A DNA stretch of 45,423 nucleotides, from positions 1 through 45,423 of the forward strand of contig CAZNLT010000026.1 of the NCBI GenBank assembly GCA_964573705.1. Reading direction: 5' to 3'. Origin of the DNA: JAABSQ01 sp964573705. Its GTDB lineage: Bacteria; Desulfobacterota; Desulfobacteria; Desulfobacterales; Desulfococcaceae. Under the pieces are notes generated by a model. The model was not told the DNA's origin. It was given only the letters and a program-made list of their open reading frames with translations, and did not search any database. The position numbers were made by a program, and so were the translations under genes. Every line of letters starts with the position of its first letter. Within the stretch, counting starts at the first letter, position 1. This document shows, piece after piece, positions 6,179-14,651 of the stretch.

Positions 6179-8287
6179 TTAGGTGGTCTCCTCCGATCCG
6201 ATGGTGTTGTCGTAAGAGAGGGTTTTTTCATAGGAGAGGGTTTCCTCATGGCTGACCGTTCCTTCATAGGAGAGGGTCTCTTCGGATTCCGCCTCCGCAT
6301 GACGCCGGCCGGGTTCGCCCTCGAATTGGGATGGTCCCTCGTACAGACGTCCCCATTCCTCCCGGTACATGCTGTGCACCACCACGTTGAACATGAAAAT
6401 CAACAGATCATAGGCGGTGATGAGCGGCATCTCTTTTTCCAGCAACCGAATAATGGTGGAGCGGTGCTCCGATTCGGCCTTAAGGGTTTCCAACTTCTTG
6501 AGCAACTGAATAATACCGGAGCGGATCTGAGGCGGTGCATCCGGCACGTCGACTCCGTTTTCCCAATTCCGACGGCATCTTTGGATGGTTCTGCCGGATG
6601 ACCGAATCAGGTCTTCATGGGATTTCGGACTTTTGAACAGATCCTGGCCGGCGATCTGCCGACGTATTTTCATTTCGATATTTTTCTTTTCCCGAAACAC
6701 CTCTTCCATCAGCATCTCCCGAATTTTATCGGTAAGGGCGATTTCCACGGCTTTCAGTGTCGATTTGCGTGCGTCAGTCTTTTCCTTGAATTCAGAGGCA
6801 GCACTTTGCCAAAAAAGGCGGCTGACCTGCTTAAAAGCCTCGGCATGAGAGATCTTTCGGGCGGGTGCATTCTGAACCCGCCGCCAGGTTTCGGAAACCC
6901 ACCGCCGTGACTTATCAAACAGCCGTTCTCCGGTGATCACATGAAAAATCATCGCCATGGCCGCATGCCAATCCTGAAGGGTCAGCACCCGGGGAAGATC
7001 TTTGAGGGTCTCGACGATGATCCGGTTGGTCACCATATGCGCTGGCGTCGCATAAGACGGGGTCCCCGCCATGAGGGGCTGCTTGATCTTACGATTAACA
7101 CCCACATCATAAATCACGGCGGTTTCAAAGTCGATCAGGCCCAGGGAAAAATCACCGGAATACTGCAAAAAGGCGTCTCCCACCACGAAGATGTTGTCCG
7201 GTTTCAGGTCCCGAACCGCCACCCCCTTTTTCTTAAGCCAATAGAGGAGTTCCAGGATCTCGATAACCATCTGCTTAAAGCGGATTTTATTCTGATTAAA
7301 CATCTTATCCTGGACATGCTCACGGATCATGCTCCGGTACTGGCCGATTTCTGTGCTTTTATGTTTTGAAATGCTCTGGAACACATTTTGCAAACCCTTG
7401 TAGAAGGATCGGGGCAGATTGCCATCGACCGTATTGATCTTCTTTTCGGCTAGATACAGAAGAAACCATTCTTTGCGCTTGTAGATATAGGCGGTCATGT
7501 TGCCGCCGCTTTCCCGTATCAGCGCGTTCACCTTCTCTTCATAATCGGTGTAAATCTCGTTGATATTGAAAAAAATAGAAGAATGCTCGGAACCGTAAAC
7601 CCCTTCAAAGGCCATGAGGTTCCAGAGAATGTCGAACTGGCTGAAGATCTCCTCGTGGATTCGAGCCGGAATGTTGTGAATTTTGCTGACCACAAGCCCC
7701 AGAAAGGAATGTTTGGAAAGATTCATGAAAAAGACGAAGGCATCGTCCATCTTCAGGTATTCCTGAAGCCATGGCGATTTCTTCAGCATTGCGGTCAACC
7801 GCTTTTCGATGACTTCGGGCGTATACTTTGAAGCGCCCGCAAACCGGGGTATTTTTCTGAGCAAAGCCGAGATGGAGGGAGCGATACATTCAATATCCGG
7901 CATAAGCCGTTCGGCGATCCGCCGTTCCGCATGGATGTAGTGAACATACTCATCAAAGTCGGTGAGGGGGGTCGGCGGTACCTTGATCACCAGAAGATCA
8001 TCATAAATGACCTTGTAACACTTGCTTTTGCTCCCGCTGTTTTCACCCAAAGGACCGAGAGCCATGCGTCGGGTTTTAAACTTCTTCTCTTGAACCCTCA
8101 ACTCATAGGTATGATCCGTTTCCGGGGTCTCGGGATCGAGGCATCGAATCTCGGATCGGGGGGGATCCTCTTCATCTGAAAAACCGAGTTGAGTGATGAA
8201 AAGTCCTAAAAAAAAGTCCAATACGGCCTGTTCATCGCTCGTAGCGGCAATTTTTTCTTTTGAGAAAAAATCCTTTTCGTCCTTCAT
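6179..8287 (-). CDS. Large divergent Ser/Thr protein kinase
   Basis: From the ATG at 8287 (GGAG 8 nt upstream; the frame is open to 8446) this is a 702-residue protein. It carries a eukaryote-like kinase fold in an unusual layout. VIK (K102) is the probable N-lobe lysine. VRDLKPDN (about 358-365) is the catalytic loop, with V instead of the usual H before RD. DFE (386-388) replaces DFG, and GTPSYATP follows as the P+1 region. About 250 residues separate the N-lobe lysine from the catalytic loop, far more than normal, implying a large insert. About 270 residues follow the kinase core, ending in the repeat described at 6182-6286. There is no membrane segment. The substrate is unknown. Confidence 0.75.
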   Translation of the reverse strand: MKDEKDFFSKEKIAATSDEQAVLDFFLGLFITQLGFSDEEDPPRSEIRCLDPETPETDHTYELRVQEKKFKTRRMALGPLGENSGSKSKCYKVIYDDLLVIKVPPTPLTDFDEYVHYIHAERRIAERLMPDIECIAPSISALLRKIPRFAGASKYTPEVIEKRLTAMLKKSPWLQEYLKMDDAFVFFMNLSKHSFLGLVVSKIHNIPARIHEEIFSQFDILWNLMAFEGVYGSEHSSIFFNINEIYTDYEEKVNALIRESGGNMTAYIYKRKEWFLLYLAEKKINTVDGNLPRSFYKGLQNVFQSISKHKSTEIGQYRSMIREHVQDKMFNQNKIRFKQMVIEILELLYWLKKKGVAVRDLKPDNIFVVGDAFLQYSGDFSLGLIDFETAVIYDVGVNRKIKQPLMAGTPSYATPAHMVTNRIIVETLKDLPRVLTLQDWHAAMAMIFHVITGERLFDKSRRWVSETWRRVQNAPARKISHAEAFKQVSRLFWQSAASEFKEKTDARKSTLKAVEIALTDKIREMLMEEVFREKKNIEMKIRRQIAGQDLFKSPKSHEDLIRSSGRTIQRCRRNWENGVDVPDAPPQIRSGIIQLLKKLETLKAESEHRSTIIRLLEKEMPLITAYDLLIFMFNVVVHSMYREEWGRLYEGPSQFEGEPGRRHAEAESEETLSYEGTVSHEETLSYEKTLSYDNTIGSEETT
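6182..6286 (-). repeat. Hexapeptide repeat encoding the kinase C-terminal tail
   Basis: The last 35 residues of the kinase are about 5.5 copies of a six-residue unit of the form [ED]-x-T-[LVI]-[SG]-[YHS], for example ETLSYE and KTLSYD. Each unit offers a threonine plus a nearby serine and tyrosine. At DNA level the 18-nt unit TCATAGGAGAGGGTTT recurs with drift. The tail is acidic and probably unstructured. Confidence 0.85.
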
Positions 8288-8594
8288 CCCCCGGTCTCCG
8301 CCGATCCTCCGGCTCTGAATCATTTTTAGCCGTCCCTGGGAGCATACCCGTCGAACATTCGAAATAAAACCCATTCCCGAGAGAGACCATTCCCTGCCGC
8401 GGCCGATTACATCTAACCCTTCAATTCCGTATCCAATTCGAGTCATAGAGGTTTTTCAAGGCACATCGACACTAAAGATGATATATGACAAAATAATCGG
8501 CCGGGGTCAAGCCAAGACCGGAACAGCGGTGATGCGCATAAAAAAACCGGCGGTCCTCATTGAGAAGACAGCCGGTTTTATCTTGAAGGGCGAC
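8288..8594. other. Gap between kinase and etfA
   Basis: It holds the kinase's upstream sequence, including an in-frame extension to 8446 that I judge untranslated, and the etf terminator at 8543-8579. No further gene was seen. Confidence 0.5.
8543..8579 (-). terminator. Terminator of the etf operon
   Basis: AAAACCGGC (8543-8551) pairs with GCCGGTTTT (8571-8579). The A-run at 8540-8546 is a U-tract on the minus strand, just after the etfA stop. Confidence 0.8.
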
Positions 8595-9569
8595 CTATTT
8601 GGCTTCAGAGATGCCTTCGGTCAGTTCAGGAACGAATTCAAGAATGTCGGCGACCACGCCCACATCCGCGACCTGAAAAATGGGGGCCTTTGGGTTCTTA
8701 TTGACCGCCACGATAAAGGGAGATCCTTTGATACCGCCCATGTGCTGAAAAGAACCGCTGATACCTAAAGCCATGTAGACCTTGGGTTTGACCGTCTGCC
8801 CGGAGGTCCCTACCTGACGGGATTTTTCCAACCACTTGGCATCCACGATGGGCCGGGAACAGGAAACGTCCGCGCCCATGGCTTCGGCCAATTCTTCGAT
8901 GAGTTCGAGGTTGTCCTGATCCTCGATCCCCCGGCCCACCGAAACCAGAACATCCGATTTGGTGATGTCGACCTCGCCCACCTCGGCCTCGACGATCTCC
9001 AGGTACCGCCGGGTGGAGGTCAGCTCTCCGACCTCTCCGGATTTGTCGGTCACCTGACCGCCCGCGGATTTGCTTTCGTCGGGCTGAAATGATCCGGGAC
9101 GGGGGGTAATCACCGCTCCGCCGGAAATATCCGCCTGAACATGGGTGCTGACCATACCGCTGAATTCCTGTCGAATCGCCTTCAGGGCATCGCCCTCCAG
9201 GCCCTCGAAATCGACCACATCCGGAAGATATGGAGCGTCCAGCTTGATGGAAAGGCCCGGCGAAAGGTCAAGCCCGAAGTGCTCATGGGGAATCAGCACC
9301 ACAGCACCCTTGGGCAGAATTCCGACCAGGGCCTTTCGAACCAGTTCAGCATTGGGATAGGCCAGATCCGCATGATCCACTTTCCAGACCTCTGAATAGG
9401 AGGCGACCATTTCGTTGCAGACGGTGTTCAGATTGTCTCCGGAACCGGTGACCAAGGCGATGACCGAGGCATCGGGATCGATCTTTTTGGCGGCGGTGAT
9501 CAACTCAAGGGCCGTATCGTCCGGGGTCCCTTCTTTGTGTAGAATATATGCAAAAACCTGTCGGCTCAT
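8595..9569 (-). CDS. etfA: Electron transfer flavoprotein alpha subunit
   Basis: A 324-residue EtfA, the FAD-carrying subunit that takes electrons from acyl-CoA dehydrogenases. The C-terminal FAD domain shows GRGIEDQDNL, then SRPIVDAKW, then RQVGTSGQTVKP and ALGISGSFQHMGG, the standard EtfA signatures (about residues 205-285). The ATG overlaps the etfB stop as TAATG, implying translational coupling. With etfB and the membrane FeS protein upstream it forms an electron path from beta-oxidation to the membrane. Confidence 0.96.
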   Translation of the reverse strand: MSRQVFAYILHKEGTPDDTALELITAAKKIDPDASVIALVTGSGDNLNTVCNEMVASYSEVWKVDHADLAYPNAELVRKALVGILPKGAVVLIPHEHFGLDLSPGLSIKLDAPYLPDVVDFEGLEGDALKAIRQEFSGMVSTHVQADISGGAVITPRPGSFQPDESKSAGGQVTDKSGEVGELTSTRRYLEIVEAEVGEVDITKSDVLVSVGRGIEDQDNLELIEELAEAMGADVSCSRPIVDAKWLEKSRQVGTSGQTVKPKVYMALGISGSFQHMGGIKGSPFIVAVNKNPKAPIFQVADVGVVADILEFVPELTEGISEAK

Positions 9570-10351
9570 TACTTGATACCTCCTTTGGTTTTGAGAATTT
9601 CAACCAGCTTTTCAATGATCTCCTCAGTGCTGCCTTCCAGCATTTCGGCGCCTTCCCCCGGTTCCGGAACAAAATAATCGACCCGGTTCACCTTGGGCGC
9701 CACGGCCGATGCATCGAGCCCCAGATCCCCGGCGGTGCGGACCGGAATGTCCAGCGAGGCCACCTTTCGAATACCGCGGATGCCGACGTACCGGGGTTCA
9801 TTGATGCCGGTCTGAATGGAGAGCACGCAGGGCAGCTCGATCTCGTTCATCTCCTGGTTGCCGCCGGCGATCTCGCGCCCGGCCTTGATCTTTTTCTCGT
9901 CGATGATCTCCAAAAAATTGACCAGAGAGGCATAGGGCACATCCAGCATGGCGGCCAGCATGCCGCCCACCTGGCCGGCGCCGTCGTCGGCCTGGGCCCC
10001 GGTCAGGATCAGATCATAATTTCCTTTCTCGATCTCGGCCTTCAGAATCGCGGCGATCCCCCGACCGTCCGCCCCTTCAAAGGCCTCGTCGGAAATCAGA
10101 ATGCCTTTATCGGCGCCCATGGCCATCTCCCGGCGCAGCACCTCTTCGGCTTCTTCATCTCCCACAGTGATGACGGTGACCGTTCCGCCGACCTTGTCGC
10201 GGATCTGAATGGCTTCCTCCACCGCGTAATTGTCCCACTCATTGACCGAATAGACCAGATCATCCCGATCGATATCGGTACCCTTGCTGTTGACCTCGAT
10301 TTCATTCTCAGAGGTATCCGGCACTCGTTTAACACATACCAAAATTTCCAT
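9569..10351 (-). CDS. etfB: Electron transfer flavoprotein beta subunit
   Basis: A 260-residue EtfB, partner of EtfA. The N terminus MEILVCVKRVPDT and the nucleotide-binding stretch GAQADDGAGQVG (about 125-136) are typical. Whether the beta-site nucleotide is AMP (classical) or FAD (bifurcating) cannot be decided by eye. The neighbouring membrane FeS quinone-type reductase favours the non-bifurcating role. It is the second gene of the operon, about 60 nt after the FeS protein and overlapping etfA by one base. Confidence 0.96.
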   Translation of the reverse strand: MEILVCVKRVPDTSENEIEVNSKGTDIDRDDLVYSVNEWDNYAVEEAIQIRDKVGGTVTVITVGDEEAEEVLRREMAMGADKGILISDEAFEGADGRGIAAILKAEIEKGNYDLILTGAQADDGAGQVGGMLAAMLDVPYASLVNFLEIIDEKKIKAGREIAGGNQEMNEIELPCVLSIQTGINEPRYVGIRGIRKVASLDIPVRTAGDLGLDASAVAPKVNRVDYFVPEPGEGAEMLEGSTEEIIEKLVEILKTKGGIK

Positions 10352-10411
10352 ATGACTCCTCCCGGATTCGTTATAAAAGCTAAAAGTAAAGGTTCACCCC
10401 AGCGGCTTGTA

Positions 10412-12484
10412 TTAAGCCGCGATCAGATGCTGATCGACCAGTTCCACCAGATCCACCACCGTCATCTCCCCTTCCAGACCGCTGGTCTTGATGGCGTCTT
10501 CGATGTTGACCATGCAGAAGGGGCAGGCGGTGACGATGACGTCGGCGCCGGCCTCCTTGGCCATCTGGACCCGAAGTTGGCCCATCCGCCTGTCTTCGAT
10601 GGGTTCATAGAAAAGATACAGTCCACCGCCTCCGCAGCAGAAGGAGCGGTCCCGGCATTTGTCCATCTCGACCCGCTTGATCCCCGGAATCCGATCCAGC
10701 ACATCCCGGGGAATATCATACAGGCCGTTATGGCGGCCCAGATAGCAGGGATCATGATAGGTATAGACCACGTCGGTGTTCTCGATGGATTTCAGCCGGA
10801 TCTTGCCCGAATCCAGGGCCTGAACGATGACCTGGCTGATATGCTCCACCGGCGGCAGCCCGTTGTAGTCTTTCTTGAAAGCATTGTAGGCGTGGGGATC
10901 GGCCGTAACGATTTTTTTGGCCCCGGATTCGGCGATCATTTCGGTATTGTGGTCCCGGAGCTCCTGAAACAGCATTTCTTCGCCGAACCGGCGCACCTCA
11001 TGGCCGCTGTCCTTTTCCCCTTTGCCCAGTATGCCGAAATCCACACCCGCCGCCGTGAGCACCCGGGCCGCGGCCCGGCCCAGCTTCTGAATATTGTCGT
11101 CATAGGAGGTGACGCTGTCCACAAAATAAAGGGTATCGGCGGCGCCCCCTTTTTCGAGCACCTTCACCGGGCACTCGGTCTTGAATTCCTTGTCTTTGGC
11201 CCAATCGGCGCGCTTTTTTTCCATCTTGCCGTAGGGATTGCCCCGTTTTTCCAAAGCCTGAAGCGGTTTTTGAACCGATTGAGGGACATTCCCATCATCC
11301 ACCATTCCTCGGCGAAGATCGACCACTTTGTCGATGTATTCGATCATCAGGGGACACTCCTCCTCACAGGCGCCGCAGGTGGTGCAGGACCAGATCTCGT
11401 CCTCGCTGTAGATGGAACCGATCATCGGTTCCCCTTTTTTAAAACCGCCCCGCAACGGATACTTGTCGAAGCAGTAGTCCCGGGCCTTGATGGAAATGAA
11501 GCGAGGCGATAGAGGCCGGCCCACCGCGTTGGCCGGGCACTGGTCCGAACACCGCCCGCAGTCGGCGCAGGAATAGAAATCGAGAATGTGCTTCCAGGTG
11601 AAATCCTCGAATTTCTTGGTTCCGAAAGATTCCAGATCCAGCAGTTTGTCCTCCGGTACACCCCATTTGACCGGTTTGACGCTGCCCTTGTTCAGCTTGA
11701 GAAAATAGACATTGAACAAAGAGGTGATGACGTGGAAATGTTTGCCCAAGGGCAGAATGCAGAGAAAGGAAAAAAAGATAAGGTCATGAAGATAGTAGGC
11801 GGCCAGATGAATCCCCTGAAGGGTGCCGATGGATACATCGCCCAGAATGATTTTGAAAAACCAGGCCAGGCTCAGGGGGGCGATCCGTTCGGCATGAAGC
11901 CCCAGCTGTTGATTGGCCGACATGGCACTGGCCTCATAGAGGCTCTCGGTGATCAGCAGAGCGCAGATCAACCCCAGAATGAAGATCGCCTCCGGTGTGT
12001 GGTCCTTTCCGTACCGGGGAGGAACTTTGTACCGATCCGGCTTGAAAAAGCCCCTTCGAACGGCCGCAATCACGGCGGCCGCAAAGACCATGGTCACCGC
12101 GTAGTCCTTAATGAAATTATAGAAACGGCCGAAACCGCCGCCGAAGCCCGGCGCCGCGAAGTCTTCGGCAACCCCCAAAAAAACCAGCGACAGAGACCGA
12201 ATCGACAGAATAATGAAGCCTGCGAACAGCATGATATGGAGTACACCGCCGACCCGATATCGCGGCTGTTTCAGCTGGCCGAGCCACAGCTTCAGAACCG
12301 CCCAGAGCCGCTGGGGTATCCTGTCGAAGCGGTAATCGGGGTTGGCCAGAACCAGCGGAGCCGACCGCTGAGCCATGATATAGGTGAACAGTGCCACTCC
12401 GACAACCGGAATCAGCACCGAAAAAAGGACCGTGGGAATTCCGAACACGGTTGCATTGGCAGGAGAGATTAGCGCGGTTTCCAT
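10412..12484 (-). CDS. Membrane Fe-S oxidoreductase linked to ETF (HdrD/NarI-like)
   Basis: A 690-residue protein. An N-terminal membrane domain has about six helices (residues 10-265, NarI gamma-like). A double [4Fe-4S] ferredoxin follows (C306/309/312/316 and C367/370/373/377), then two CCG-type repeats as in heterodisulfide reductase HdrD. The second CCG is intact (C580, C610, C616-C617, C654, C657). The first has lost its cysteines (VDS at 455-457, KDSGH at 491-495, TADPHAYN at 527-534). Proteins of this architecture beside etfBA are proposed ETF:(mena)quinone oxidoreductases. It is the first gene of the operon and has a FadR operator (12534-12551) at its predicted transcription start. 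Confidence 0.88.
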   Translation of the reverse strand: METALISPANATVFGIPTVLFSVLIPVVGVALFTYIMAQRSAPLVLANPDYRFDRIPQRLWAVLKLWLGQLKQPRYRVGGVLHIMLFAGFIILSIRSLSLVFLGVAEDFAAPGFGGGFGRFYNFIKDYAVTMVFAAAVIAAVRRGFFKPDRYKVPPRYGKDHTPEAIFILGLICALLITESLYEASAMSANQQLGLHAERIAPLSLAWFFKIILGDVSIGTLQGIHLAAYYLHDLIFFSFLCILPLGKHFHVITSLFNVYFLKLNKGSVKPVKWGVPEDKLLDLESFGTKKFEDFTWKHILDFYSCADCGRCSDQCPANAVGRPLSPRFISIKARDYCFDKYPLRGGFKKGEPMIGSIYSEDEIWSCTTCGACEEECPLMIEYIDKVVDLRRGMVDDGNVPQSVQKPLQALEKRGNPYGKMEKKRADWAKDKEFKTECPVKVLEKGGAADTLYFVDSVTSYDDNIQKLGRAAARVLTAAGVDFGILGKGEKDSGHEVRRFGEEMLFQELRDHNTEMIAESGAKKIVTADPHAYNAFKKDYNGLPPVEHISQVIVQALDSGKIRLKSIENTDVVYTYHDPCYLGRHNGLYDIPRDVLDRIPGIKRVEMDKCRDRSFCCGGGGLYLFYEPIEDRRMGQLRVQMAKEAGADVIVTACPFCMVNIEDAIKTSGLEGEMTVVDLVELVDQHLIAA

Positions 12485-12533
12485 TTTTTACTTCACTTCT
12501 CCTTTCATTAATGATATATAAATTACTGTGTAA

Positions 12534-12551
12534 TGAATGAGTATTCATTCA
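12534..12551. promoter_or_regulatory. FadR operator upstream of the ETF operon
   Basis: TGAATGA-GTAT-TCATTCA is a perfect 7+4+7 inverted repeat. It is the form bound by the TetR-family FadR (YsiA) of Bacillus subtilis, and a close FadR homologue is encoded at 16521. It lies just downstream of the -10 at 12562-12567, a repressor position. Confidence 0.85.
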
Positions 12552-12561
12552 TTTTTATTCT

Positions 12562-12591
12562 GACATAGCAGACAATTTTTCCTCCTGTCAA
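12562..12591 (-). promoter_or_regulatory. Promoter of the FeS protein-etfBA operon
   Basis: On the minus strand TTGACA (12591-12586) and TATGTC (12567-12562) are 18 nt apart. The predicted start, near 12555, adjoins the operator at 12534-12551. Confidence 0.5.
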
Positions 12592-12720
12592 GGGAAAAAA
12601 GCCTTCTATTTTATACTTTAGGACGCGAGTTTCGAACACCCTATCGGCCGAGGCCACTTTCCTTTTTCCCCGCTTCATTGGAGGCGATAATCTAAAGCCG
12701 AAAGACGGGGCGGCGAAACT

Positions 12721-12738
12721 TGAACGAGCGCTCAGTCA
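12721..12738. promoter_or_regulatory. FadR operator upstream of fadD
   Basis: TGAACGA-GCGC-TCAGTCA matches the 7+4+7 FadR operator with one mismatch per arm. It is followed on the plus strand by TATAAA (12752-12757), so it would cover the -35 region of a promoter serving fadD. Confidence 0.65.
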
Positions 12739-12852
12739 AAGCCTGATTTTCTATAAAAGAACCTGTGAGGATTGTCAAGGCTTTTTCCAAAACACTGGAA
12801 ATGAAAGGCAAATTCATATAATGAAGAATACTTATTTGAAAGGAGATTTCCT

Positions 12853-14550
12853 GTGACCAATGAAAACCCGTATGGGGCGAAGCCGTGGCTTGTTCACTAT
12901 GATGAGTATGTAACGGAAAAACTGGAATACGACCAGACCTGTATCCCCCGCTTCCTGGATCAATCGGCGGAAAAATACCCGGACCGGATGGCTCTGTCTT
13001 TTCAAGGATATACCGTTTCCTATGGAAAGCTGAAGGAGATGGTGGACCGTTTCGCCGCATGCCTCAGCGATTTCGGAGTCGGCAAGGGGAACCGGGTGGC
13101 CATCCTTTTGCCCAACCTCATCCCCTGCGTGGTCAGCTATTTCGCAGCCCTGAAGGTCGGCGGCATCGTGGTCATGAACAACCCGCTCTATTCCGACCGG
13201 GAGCTGGAGCACCAATTCAACGACTCCGGATCCAAGGTGCTCATCACCTTGGACCTGTTGGGCAATCGCATGATCGATCTTCGACCCAAAACCGGGATTC
13301 GACAGATTGTCTACACCTCCATCGGGGATTACCTACCCTTCCCCAAGAGCCTTCTGTTTCCGCTGGTGGCGAAAAAGAAAAAACTGGCCGCAAACGTCAA
13401 AACGGCGCCCGACCTGTATCGATGGAAACAGGTCTTGTCCAAATCCCCCCCGAACCCGCCTACAGTGGATCTGGATTTCGAGGATGTAGCCATGTACCAG
13501 TACACCGGCGGAACCACCGGGGTTTCCAAAGGGGTCATGCTGACCCACGCCAACCTGAGCCGGCAGGTACAGCAGATTTCCGCCTGGTTTCCCAAATTCG
13601 GCATGGGAGAAGAGATCATGCTGGGCGCCCTGCCCTTCTTTCACGTGTTCGGCCTGTCCACCTCCATGAATTTCGCCGTGTACATGGGATGGGGGAATGT
13701 GCTGGTGCCCAAACCCCAGCCCGAGCAACTGATCGAGGCGGTCTCCAAATACAAACCTTCCTTCGCTCCGCTGGTGCCGACCATGTATATCGGCATGCTC
13801 AATCATCCCGGGATCGATTCGGCGGACCTGACCTCCATCAAGGGATGCTTTTCCGGAAGCGCGCCTCTGCCGATCGAAGTGATCCGGGATTTCGAAAACA
13901 AGACCGGCGCCGTCATCGTGGAGGGATACGGCCTCACCGAAACCACCCCGGTGACCCATATCAATCCGGTCTCAAAAGAGAAGCGAAAGGTGGGCAGCAT
14001 CGGCTTCCCCATTCCGGACACCGAATGCCGTATCGTCAGCCTGGAAGACGGTAAAACCGATCTGCCGGTGGGTGAGGCCGGAGAACTTCTGATCCGGGGT
14101 CCCCAGGTAATGAAGGGTTATCTCAACATGGCCGAGGAGACCGCGGCGGTGCTCAGCCAGGACGGATGGCTGCACACCGGTGACATTGCCAAAATGGACA
14201 AGGACGGGTTCTTTTATATTGTTGATCGAAAAAAAGACCTGATCATCTCCGGCGGATACAATGTCTACCCGAGGGACATCGACGAGGTCTTTTTTGAGCA
14301 CCCTAAAGTCCAGGAAGCCTGTTCGGTGGGCATTCCCCATCCACTTCGGGGCGAGGCGGTCAAGGTGTTCGTGGTGCTCAAAATAGGAGAAACCGCCACC
14401 CGGGAAGAGCTGTTGGAATTTTGCGAAGGCCGGTTGGCCAAATACAAATGGCCCACGGAGATCGAATTCCGGGATGAACTGCCCAAAACCAACGTCGGGA
14501 AAATTTTAAGGAAGGATTTGCGGGCCGAGGAACTTCAGCGGCGGCCGTAA
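12853..14550 (+). CDS. fadD: Long-chain acyl-CoA synthetase
   Basis: A 565-residue AMP-forming ligase that activates fatty acids to acyl-CoA with ATP. It shows the P-loop-like YTGGTTGVSKGV (about 216-227), the A5 motif GYGLTETTP, the A7/A8 region HTGDIAKMDKDGF and DRKKDLIISGGYN, and the C-terminal lysine motif KTNVGKILRKDL. The start is GTG at 12853, with AGGAG seven bases upstream and no better ATG. Divergent from the ETF operon and preceded by a FadR operator, it belongs to the same beta-oxidation regulon. No signal peptide is seen; such enzymes sit on the inner membrane face. Confidence 0.93.
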   Translation: MTNENPYGAKPWLVHYDEYVTEKLEYDQTCIPRFLDQSAEKYPDRMALSFQGYTVSYGKLKEMVDRFAACLSDFGVGKGNRVAILLPNLIPCVVSYFAALKVGGIVVMNNPLYSDRELEHQFNDSGSKVLITLDLLGNRMIDLRPKTGIRQIVYTSIGDYLPFPKSLLFPLVAKKKKLAANVKTAPDLYRWKQVLSKSPPNPPTVDLDFEDVAMYQYTGGTTGVSKGVMLTHANLSRQVQQISAWFPKFGMGEEIMLGALPFFHVFGLSTSMNFAVYMGWGNVLVPKPQPEQLIEAVSKYKPSFAPLVPTMYIGMLNHPGIDSADLTSIKGCFSGSAPLPIEVIRDFENKTGAVIVEGYGLTETTPVTHINPVSKEKRKVGSIGFPIPDTECRIVSLEDGKTDLPVGEAGELLIRGPQVMKGYLNMAEETAAVLSQDGWLHTGDIAKMDKDGFFYIVDRKKDLIISGGYNVYPRDIDEVFFEHPKVQEACSVGIPHPLRGEAVKVFVVLKIGETATREELLEFCEGRLAKYKWPTEIEFRDELPKTNVGKILRKDLRAEELQRRP

Positions 14551-14556
14551 AAAAAA

Positions 14557-14583
14557 GGGCGGCCATGTTGCACTGAGCCGCCC
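14557..14583. terminator. Bidirectional terminator between fadD and acd
   Basis: GGGCGGC (14557-14563) pairs with GCCGCCC (14577-14583), flanked by an A-run on the left and seven T on the right. It can therefore stop both convergent transcripts. Confidence 0.88.
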
Positions 14584-14651
14584 TTTTTTTCACCGGATCG
14601 ATCCCTGGTGCCTTTTATTCTCAAAAGTGCGTTAGGGAAATGCCTGACTCC

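Noticed and set aside
6076..6300. N-terminal extension of the YkgJ-type protein to 6300
   Set aside because: Overlaps the repeat-encoding end of the kinase gene and translates to basic, proline-rich filler; a better start with a ribosome-binding site is at 6075.
9548..11512. 654-codon plus-strand frame opposite etfB and the FeS protein
   Set aside because: Antisense to well-supported genes in GC-rich DNA; low-complexity, no domain.
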